Position numbers and translations under genes: made by a program. Source: Ctena decussata (lineage: Eukaryota; Mollusca; Bivalvia; Lucinida; Lucinidae). Taken from it: a DNA stretch of 64,000 bases. The stretch's first letter is position 1, and every line of letters starts with the position of its first letter. The stretch spans positions 87,269,138 through 87,333,137 of the forward strand of contig OZ022503.1 in assembly GCA_963989385.1 (NCBI GenBank). The letters run 5' to 3'. The notes beneath the pieces were generated by a model. That model did no database searches. It saw nothing but the letters and a program-made list of their open reading frames with translations, and had not been told where the DNA came from. Of this stretch, positions 55,746-64,000 are shown piece by piece.

Positions 55746-56279
55746 GGTACGAAAGGAATTTATGGCTGAAGAGTGCGATTTATTTCCACTTCAATCATAG
55801 GTCACTGCTTCAATGGCGAAGTGTCATGGGACTGTCCCAGTCGCATTTAGTTTTGAGTTGCCGGTCGAGTTTCTAGGCTTCTTTTTTTTCTTTCTTTCCC
55901 GTTATGGTTTAAGTAAGACCAAATGAGCATTCGACATCAAGCTTGATGTAGACTAATGGCACTTTCTTTCACATCATTTACTTAAAGTTGACCTCATTAA
56001 AATGCGCATTCAATACGCGATTTTGATTGGTTCCCGTACGCGCGCGTTGAGACGCAAAGGACTACGTCACTACCCGTATCATGTGCGCAATTTTGATTGG
56101 GTCCATAAAATTTGCATAAAATGCGCGTTGCACGCGTCGCTTCGCGGTATACGCAAATATGAGAACGAATTTTCATTGGCTACTAAAATATTCGCGTCCA
56201 TAATTACCGCGTATCCCGCGCGCATCAACTGCGTCCCCGACGCGTTTTGAATGTGTACAAATACGTGAGCGCCAGTGTA

Positions 56280-58002
56280 GCTGTAAAAGCCGTTTCAGAT
56301 AAAACGATCACATTTCGAAGTGAACAGGGGTCCGATTTTCTGCTGTGCAAATCCGAAACAGTCGATCAGGTGCTTTTAACTTGATTTAAAAAAGGACTTA
56401 ATGATACAATTGTCCTTATTTTGCATTAGGTCAACAATTAGTGTACCATACATATCGCAAGAGAAAGTACGCATCAATATGTGTTTGCATGTCTTTGAAA
56501 AATAGTGTTGAAATATTGTTGTTTCTTCGAAAACACAATAAGAATCCGTGAACAATGGAAATTCGCATAAGACATTTTAAAATTTGTGGTTTCCTCACAT
56601 ATTGTCACAATTTTGCTTGAAATTACCAATGAGTAAAGTGTATGATTAATTGCACTACAAGAACTAGAAAAAAGTTGCATAGAAAGTTGATAAACCGAGG
56701 AATAATCGACAGTTGAAATTTACTATGGTTTTAATGCAAAGGGAGATAATTTTTAATTTTAAAAAATAAAGCCTCAGTTTCCAGGATTTCCAAAAATCAT
56801 TTGTGATTCATTTGTTGCTTTTTCTATCACGCTGGATGTGGTGTTCCAAACCAGCTAAGAAATGTGCATCTGCGCATGCGCATATTTAGTGTTTTACAAA
56901 ACATGCTAAAATTGAATAAAGTAAGATAACTCTGTTATGAAGAGTATCAGATTCTGAATTTTATAGACATTCTCTTGCTGAGTGTCTTGCATGACTAAAA
57001 CGTAGATATCCAGGCAAAATGGTATCATTGGGTTAGCTACAAACTGCTTTCTATAATGTAGCGTTTCCACTGAACAGTCTATGGATGCACAGTTATATCT
57101 AATATTTTTTATTCCTAATTATGACAAACCGATATGTATTTTTCGTACACAGTTATAATTGAAGTTAGGCCAAGTATTCCTCTTTGATGATGGATATTTA
57201 AGTTTGCAATTCCACATCCTTTTCGACACTATTTTGATCATTCAAGGGCAATAGTTAGGCGATTATGAAATGCTCTGTGCAGTAAAGCTCTGTTGTTCGA
57301 AAATTTCGCCTTAAGCGGGACTGGCACCCGTTACACATCGGGAACACCAACCACTCAGCTCCACAAACGCGTGTAACAGTATGTTGATGCGTAATGAGAA
57401 AAATAATACTTGTAGCACGTACAATTAATATCAGTCGTTTTATTTCATTTATCATTATTTTTTGTAATTGTTTTTACTATATTTATTTATTCATTTATTT
57501 ATTTATTTATTTATTGTGGTTGATATATGATTAAAGTAAGTAATTTTAAAAGTGCACGTTAGTTCATCAATGTGTTTGTATTGTGTACAATGGTACATTT
57601 TAATATCAACATTGCAGGGACAATGCTGAATATAGATTGGCGGAATATATGTATGAGAATTAATCAAATATTTTGTCTTATAATTAAATCACACAAGCCG
57701 ACAGACACGAAGACATTGGATGTAAGTGTAACCATTAAACTATCGAAGACATCTAATTTAGACAGACTAAGAGGTGGTCGTAGACTCAAACATAATACTT
57801 ATTTTCCGAAAAAAACTGGCACTAATCATATTATTCTTGCATCTTTGAAAATGTAATGTGTCTGGTCATTTCCCTCATATTATAATAGAATAAGAAAATA
57901 TGAATATTAAGTTCATATGTTTTGGCCGTGCCTGAAGACACAGCCGGTGCAGTATGTTCGAATATCGCCCTCTCAGCTGTATTTCGACATGACCGTTTTA
58001 TC
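56280..58002. other. No recognisable feature apart from a TTTA microsatellite
   Basis: A (TTTA)n tract lies at about 57480-57516. Open frames such as 57572-57856 (94 codons) have no motif I recognise. Confidence 0.4.
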
Positions 58003-59110
58003 ATTGTCTCCCGTCTTTTCGAAAAACAGCGAGGGTACATACATCTTCGGCTTTCCGTGGTTCCATACTTCCGTAACTCTGTCCTTCCGTACTTCCGTCC
58101 CCCTTAACAGTAGGTATCTTGTTTGCGCAACTCCTCCTACATTTTTTCCTGAATCATTCTAAAACTTTGCAGGCTTCTTGTTCATGGTATGTAGATGTGC
58201 ATGTGCATTTGCGGTTATTGTCAAATAATTTTTACCACTTTTTTTTTCCAATATTCGAACTTAGTTGTTTTTCAGCATCAAAAGAATCTTTGAGTACATA
58301 CCTTGTGTGCGCAACTCCTCCCAGTTTTTCGTGAATCATTCTGAAACTTTGCAGGCTTCCTTCTCATGGTATGTAGATGTGCATGCGCGTTAGTGGTTAT
58401 CATAAAAAAAATTACTACTTTTTCCGCTCTGCGAATTGTGTCATTTATCAGCATCAGAAGACCTTTTGAGCACATGCCCTGTGGGCGCAACTCCTCTTAC
58501 AGTTTTCCATGAATCATTCTAAAACTATGCAGGCTTTTGGTTTGTCATGGACTGTAGATATGCATGTGCCTCAGGGGGTATCATCAAATATATTCACCTC
58601 TTTTTTGCTTTGCAAACTTAGTCATTTTTCAGCATCAGAAGACCTTTTGGGTGTATAACTTGTGTGCGCAACTCATCATACAACTTTTCATGAATCATTT
58701 GAATCTTTGCAGGCTTCTTCCCCATGGTCTGTAGATATGACTGGGACTCAGGGGTTATGGCTGCATAATAATTCACCACTACTTTCTTTATATGAGTTTC
58801 GTTGTTTTACCACATCTGAAGACCTAGTAGTTTTGCCACATCTGAAGAACTATTGACCGTATATACCTTGTGCGCACAACTTTTTGTAAGTATTTGGAAA
58901 CCTTGCAGGCTTCTTATTTATTGTCTTTAGATGTGCATGAGACTTTAAGATTACAGGCTGATAATGTTTGTCATTTATTTCTTGTTTCGAACTTATGCCA
59001 AAATACGAACAAAAAGTATAGACAGTGCCTGGATACCCTTTGTGTGCAGCTCCTCATCGGAATTTGAACCAATCAAAATTGAAACTGTGAAGGTGTTTTA
59101 AACATGGTCT
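58003..59110 (+). repeat. Microsatellite-headed tandem array, second copy (older)
   Basis: Head 'attgtctcccgtcttttcg', a short CTTCCGT microsatellite (58055-58105), then six diverged units starting 'cttgtgtgcgcaactcctc' near 58118, 58303, 58478, 58659, 58867 and 59039. Same family as 27321-28400 with different unit sequence drift. Confidence 0.75.
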
Positions 59111-61049
59111 GAGAGCTCGCATGTGGTTTATGAAGAATCTCCAGAAGCAGTGACAAGAAAGAATCTATCATCTTGTGACGGCAATGGTAACTGATATGAG
59201 CTCCAAATACATGTTAACAAGGAAGCGTCACCAGTAATTATGTATAGTTAACACTGTCGCTAAAGGCGTCAAAATAATGTAATAAAACACTAGAACATGT
59301 TATTTGGAAATAAAAAAAATTCTCGGTCTACTAGCAGGTATGCCAGCTTTAAGACTGTGCTGATTCTTTACTACTACCATTATTTAACCGATTCATCATC
59401 TGAGGAGAGCAGCAGGTATCAATTCAATTCATTTAACATAGAGATTCAGCACGAACGGCGCGGCATGTGGTGGAGTCTCCTGTCAGTTAAATGCTGATTT
59501 TATCTAAATCTCTTAGTACTTAGTAACAGTCTTGCCAGCCAGAAAATAATGCAAGCTAACAAAGAAATTGCACGTTGTAAAGTTTTTTTCAATTGATTAA
59601 AGGTTGGCATTTTATGAATATGCAAAGATAATAGATAGCATTAGTCATTTAATATGTGTCATGTACAAGAAAATAAATTCTAGATGCACCACATGAACTG
59701 ACACACCATATTAGCAATGTCTTAGCTAATTTCAAGAATATTATAAGCGCTAAAAGGTGATAAAACAATTATGTCATTATGTCTAAACTATACTATGCAA
59801 AATATATTTAGCAAATTTTTATATTTTGCAATTTTTCTCATTACTGAAGTGCAACATTGAGCGAAATTAAATTGAATTGAACCGTATTTGGGGCTTAAGA
59901 TACCATGGGATTACAGAAGCCATCTTTAAAAACGATATTGGGGAAAAGCGATAGGCGCGGAAGGGGTCATTAGCCGAAATTCGCACCCATTGAAAAGCAA
60001 CATAAAAATGGTAAGCATGTAATTTTTTGTACGGTATTTCTCAATATTTTCATGCGCAGTCTTCTTGTCAAAGCTATTGATTGTGTTAAAGATATGGTTA
60101 AGCTTAACAACTGACGAATCTTAGCATGCGCCATTGACGTTAAAACGTGTTAATTCGGTCCAATGTGCAATGATTCACGGATGAATCAAAACCCGAGAAA
60201 AACGATAGGCTAAAATTAAAAGTCACACCATGATTAATTTAACTGTGAAGTTTCTTCATTGAAGTAAACCGTAACTGTGAGAAAACGATGACGTTAGTCT
60301 GAGACTTTTGACTTATGCTCAGTAACCGGGAAGAATTTTTTTTCTTAATTGTTTACATTATCATATTGGTAGCTACCAAACAATCATACACTCAAAAGGG
60401 ATTCAAGAAATACCGATTAGAAACAATTTTTTAAGACGATAACGTAAAAAGAAGGGAAAACGTCAAATTTTCGAACTTTGTAAACCTCATACTCGTAGCA
60501 TATTCAAATGTTTTAGAGCGTTTTCCTTCTTTTTAACAGCAAACCAGCCGCCTCATTATGGTTGTGGCTTTTGTACATGATCATAAATGTCGTTCAGATA
60601 CAATGGTCATTAAAACTGACGTCACAATAGTTCAATCGCTACAACTGAGCAATCTTGATTCTTTTACCTGCCAGTTCATCTCGAATGATCGGCTTTTATA
60701 TCTTTATGCAGTAAAGTGACAATAAAATACTAATATGGTGGATCTGACACGTACAAAAAATTGCTATATTTACTGTGCATAGTATATAATCATCCGAATT
60801 AAAGCAAGTACTTTATCCATTTTTTAAAAGCTTAAATGCCTATTTCATAAGAATATTGTTACAATGTACCAAGTGTCCGTTATTTTTCTTCGGAAATATT
60901 GTTTAATGTCCAAGAAATTCATTTCGATAAATACAATGGTTCTCGCTTGATCAAGCGACCTTTGGAGTTACATTGTGCATGTACCAAATGTTCAAAGCCT
61001 CATTAAGTGGTACATTTACTGAGGATCTACAGTTTTGGTTGGTATAAAA
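59111..61049. other. No recognisable feature
   Basis: AT-rich with no coding similarity or clear repeat. Confidence 0.4.
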
Positions 61050-61299
61050 ACATTTCCATTATTATCTGTAAGTGTTTCTTAGACTTGCTGACGCCACAGG
61101 GATCTCCTGGTGTCTCAACACGTTTTGGCTGTCGAGTCCTCATCCTTGCTTCATCACGGTCTTTTCTTGATCTTAATTGTTGACCGTGATGACTCTCTGA
61201 TGAGTTAGGGGACCTCCATACGAACCGAACTACCAACTAATTGTGTGCACCGCAGCGGAGGGTGAGGGTGAAGGTTTGGGCCCAGTAAAACCGGTTTAA
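61050..61299 (+). repeat. Old PLE tail fragment
   Basis: A diverged sense copy of the middle of the tail: 'cagggatctcctggtg', 'gtcgagtcctcatccttgcttc', 'gtgatgactctctgatgagtta', 'gaaccgaactaccaacta', 'gggtgagggtgaaggtttgggcc'. It is cut by the TTAA element at 61300. Confidence 0.75.
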
Positions 61300-61845
61300 A
61301 GGCCCCATTGCTCTATCAGCATGAAATATTTTATCGTGAGGTTTCGCTGCAAACTTCTTACAAAAGTTTCGCCATTGATTATTATCGTGATTGGCCGGCT
61401 TTAAAAGATCAAAACGTCATTGAGTTTACCATAAAATAGATTTGAAAAAATAACTAGGTCATTTTAGTTGCCAACCAAAATGACCTACTTTCGATTTCAC
61501 AAGTTTTATTTCATGATATAAATACAAGGTACAGGCGGTAAAAATATAAGGTACAGGCGTTCAACAGGTGATAAAAATACAATGTACAAAAAATTTAGGC
61601 AAGGATCCCATTGATTTTGCCGCTGTTGCACTATTTGATTACTTAACGGGGAACCAGAGACGAAACCCGTATTTTTACGGAGAGACTTATCATATTTTCA
61701 AAATACCTTGTTCCTTCTTTTTTGCCAGTTATATGCTTCGAAAAAGCACATCAACCGACATATTTTCATCAATTCAAAAGGCTGTACAGGTTTCATAATG
61801 ATTTGTATTTTGACGGTTTTTACCTTTGATAGGACTATGGAAACT
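61300..61845 (+). mobile_element. TTAA-flanked non-autonomous element, copy 3
   Basis: 546 bp, very similar to 45594-46141; TTAA at 61296-61299 and 61846-61849. It is inserted in the old PLE tail at its 'tttaa'. Confidence 0.9.
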
Positions 61846-61849
61846 TTAA

Positions 61850-63032
61850 GTTGGAGCCATACTTGGAATACTTCCCCGTATTAAACGCATATCAAGTAAA
61901 ATTGAAGAAATGTCTGTCCAAAGTATTGGCGTATCTGAAAAAGAATATTACGTCGTGGGAACTACTGCTAAATCGTTGGGACTACCCCGATAGCATGGTA
62001 ACTACCTCAGTGATCTTGGAACTACCACACCTGAAAAACGGGGCCTGACTCTTTTACGAGTTAACACGTGATTTTTATTTTCGATCTAGGAACGTTTAGG
62101 AAGGGCCTTTGTATCATTTTCATCAGCGAATGCTTTCAAATGTCAGCTCAAATCGACGGAGACAGGCTAAATTCTTCGCACTGAAAAAATACTCGGAGAA
62201 AAGTGGTCCGGAGCTCAGTGCGGGTAGAAAGATTTGAAGAAGGCAAATGACTTTTCGGATAACATTTGGGTCCATAGAGGAAGCTGAGACATATTTGCAT
62301 GGTACCACATTGCCCGATTTCCCCATAATTCCTTCGTCGTGGTAAAATGAAATAAAAATAAAATTGACACCAACCTTTGTTTGTCTATTTTATGACGTTG
62401 GCATTACCCCGCTATGTCCCGTATGTGGCGTGGGAACGAAATTACGTTAATACAATTTAGTGGTAGTTCCTAGTTTTACAACCTGTGTAATGGGGACCTT
62501 CAATGTATGTTTTCATAGAATTGTTATCACCTAATTGTTATCGTCAAAATTGTACTTCCTCTTGTCTGTAACTCCGCATCCTCTCAATTATCATTATTTG
62601 ATAACTTCTCATCTCAATTATTGACTCTTCAAAAATAATTGGCAACTGGTGAATGGCGCAGCATATTTACATTTGTTATTGTTATATATTTTAGTTAATA
62701 TCGTTATTGTTTAAGGGGGATAACCCATGTAGATACATAATTTTCAGCCAATGTATTTCATTGTTTTCCTACAGAATGCATTATAATGCCTTGGCCCAGA
62801 AGAATATGGATACATTGTTTTTTCCAAAGCCATTTCATTACTATCCTTCAGAAAGTGGATTCACCTCTGTAAAGGAATATTATTTACATATTTGGCCATG
62901 AACAAGGAAGAAATTCTTTCCTTTCAGGGAAAACCTCTCATTGGTAACCTTTGTTTCTTAGGAGCCTACTCTAATAAAGAATGATGGTTAACTGTGGTAA
63001 ATTCAAACGGAATAAATCGCATTTATGGACAC
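61850..63032. other. No recognisable feature
   Basis: AT-rich, no coding similarity. Confidence 0.4.
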
Positions 63033-63036
63033 ATGA

Positions 63037-64000
63037 AAGTAAAAAGTATGCAAAGACCAGGAACTGAAACAATCAAAATCCAAATCCAGCCCTCAAACCA
63101 TAGTTGGAAACAACTAAGATTACAAATAATCAAGATACAGAGAACATATGGCCAACCGAGTGAGCAGCTTGTTCCCAAAAGGTGGCCACTCAGCAACCCA
63201 AACCGAACCAAAAATAATAAGAACATAAGGTAAAACATCACAGAAACTCTGACACCAAAAACAGGAAACAGAGAACCACAACAGAACTACCGCCTTGGAA
63301 CGGTCAGTAATGAATTACTGGGGGGGGGGGGGGGCTTAAATCGATTTTACAGGCCCAACCTCACCCTCAGTTTCTGAAGTGGTACAAAACATTTAGTCGG
63401 TTGTTCGGTTCGCATGATTACCCTCTAACTCGTCAATGAATCATCACGGTAAACACATAAATCAAATTTCAACACCATGAAGAAGCAAAGACGTGGACTC
63501 AACAGATAAAACGGGCCGTCTGACAGGTGGAGATCCCTGGCCTGCCAAACAACCCCACTGGAAATCTGAAGCAAAAGAAGGTCACCAGTTGAGCCCCGGT
63601 GGACCAAGCAACAGACAAAAAGGCTCCGGTCCAAACCAATTAAAATATATAGCTTTAGGTCGGGGCCATCATAGAGTCTGACGCCCGGTGTGCAATTAAA
63701 GAGTGCAGCAAAGTTATCAACCGTGATTGGGTTAATCACTAAGCATGCAGACTGTCGCATAACATTTAAATTATAGCCAATACGTCTGTGACGTATTATT
63801 ATTTTTCGGAATTGATCAGAAAAATCAGTCCTACCCTTAATCTTTTTGAATTTGTATACTAAGTCACCATAAAATTCTGGTTCCGATAGGCCTTGGTGTA
63901 AAAGAAATTTTAATCCGACATCAGATTTTGAAACCAATTCATGGTGTCTGCGATAGAATTTAGAAAAAGCCTTTCTAAGCTTATGATACCGATAGCCCTG
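63037..64000 (-). pseudogene. PLE copy, antisense, running off the window
   Basis: The 3' terminus is at 63037 (gtaaaaagtatgc), then the full tail, then the RT C terminus from about 63690 to the window end ('GLSEPEFYGDLVYKFKKIKGRTDFSDQFRKIIIRH'). An 8-nt deletion near 63683 relative to other copies fuses the RT frame into the tail, giving a longer frame down to 63425. The tail G-run is expanded to 15 G (63320-63334). The SECIS-like hairpin is present with a few changes (63620-63680). The upstream part lies beyond the window. Confidence 0.92.

Larger units (their letters stand above)
50829..56277. mobile_element. 5.45-kb segment bounded by perfect 25-bp TIRs and TA
   Basis: The left end cactggcgctcacgtatttg… (50829-50853) is the exact reverse complement of 56253-56277. 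TA lies directly outside each (50827-50828 and 56278-56279). Subterminal regions on both sides are CpG-rich with many 'acgcg' motifs (50860-51010 and 56000-56250), unlike the AT-rich surroundings. No transposase is visible. The interior holds a palindromic array, a satellite and a decayed LINE. It looks like a large non-autonomous Tc1/mariner-type element that collected other repeats. Confidence 0.75.

Noticed and set aside
57572..57856. 94-codon frame as a host exon
   Set aside because: No recognisable domain, AT-rich composition and no splice context that stands out. A protein search would be needed.
61190..61240. Hammerhead-ribozyme-like 'ctgatgag … cgaa' in an old PLE tail
   Set aside because: PLEs can carry hammerheads, but the sequence between the two boxes does not form stem II, the GAAA box reads cgaacc, and the young copies have ttgacgag. 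Naiads are also recalled to lack canonical hammerheads.

Overview
This window reads as repeat-dense intergenic DNA from a marine invertebrate, most likely a bivalve clam. The pointers are a Gypsy-class LTR retrotransposon, many copies of a Naiad-type Penelope-like element (PLE), tRNA-derived SINEs, microsatellite-headed tandem arrays and numerous foldback or MITE-like elements. The species assignment is inference. I found no convincing host protein-coding exon, tRNA gene or rRNA. Every coding region I can support belongs to a mobile element, and nearly all of them are broken.

Layout. 1-9584: AT-rich sequence with a poly-C tandem repeat (1593-2000), a SINE with an 11-bp target-site duplication (3438-3712), and a tandem-repeat element (about 5087-7548) invaded by a mariner-like TIR element, a PLE tail and a dispersed SINE-like repeat. 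Two 230-240-bp foldback elements follow. 9585-23527: one complete Gypsy-type element with GTAT duplications, 1.58-kb LTRs that differ at only about 8 bases, gag, protease, RT/RNase H/integrase and an extra zinc-finger ORF in the env position. Gag is split by a 0.87-kb PLE fragment, and pol and the extra ORF carry frameshifts. 23528-34350: dispersed repeats, a microsatellite-headed array (27321-28400), an old antisense PLE (29790-30460), a 440-bp tandem element (30540-31790) and a younger antisense PLE tail. 34354-39106: a foldback element, an isolated PLE tail, the best PLE copy (about 35061-38690) and a 61-bp PLE tail with a 13-bp duplication. 39141-50330: a LINE fragment, TIR elements, foldbacks and TTAA-flanked repeats. 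50829-56277: a 5.45-kb segment bounded by perfect 25-bp inverted repeats and TA dinucleotides, containing a palindromic repeat array, a 197-bp satellite and a decayed antisense LINE. 56278-64000: mostly featureless, with a second microsatellite-headed array, a TTAA element and an antisense PLE running off the window.

The most interesting system is the PLE. Its GIY-YIG endonuclease lies N-terminal to the RT, which is the Naiad arrangement. Its endonuclease frame carries two TGA codons, one of them exactly at the cysteine between the VIY and YVG motifs. The 3' region holds a SECIS-like hairpin with a compensatory base change in an older copy. Together these suggest a selenocysteine-encoding retroelement, which I recall having been reported for clam Naiads. 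Second in interest are a textbook -1 frameshift cassette at the gag-protease junction of the Gypsy element and its accessory protein, which combines zinc fingers, a bipartite NLS and PLDLS/PLNLS CtBP-type motifs.
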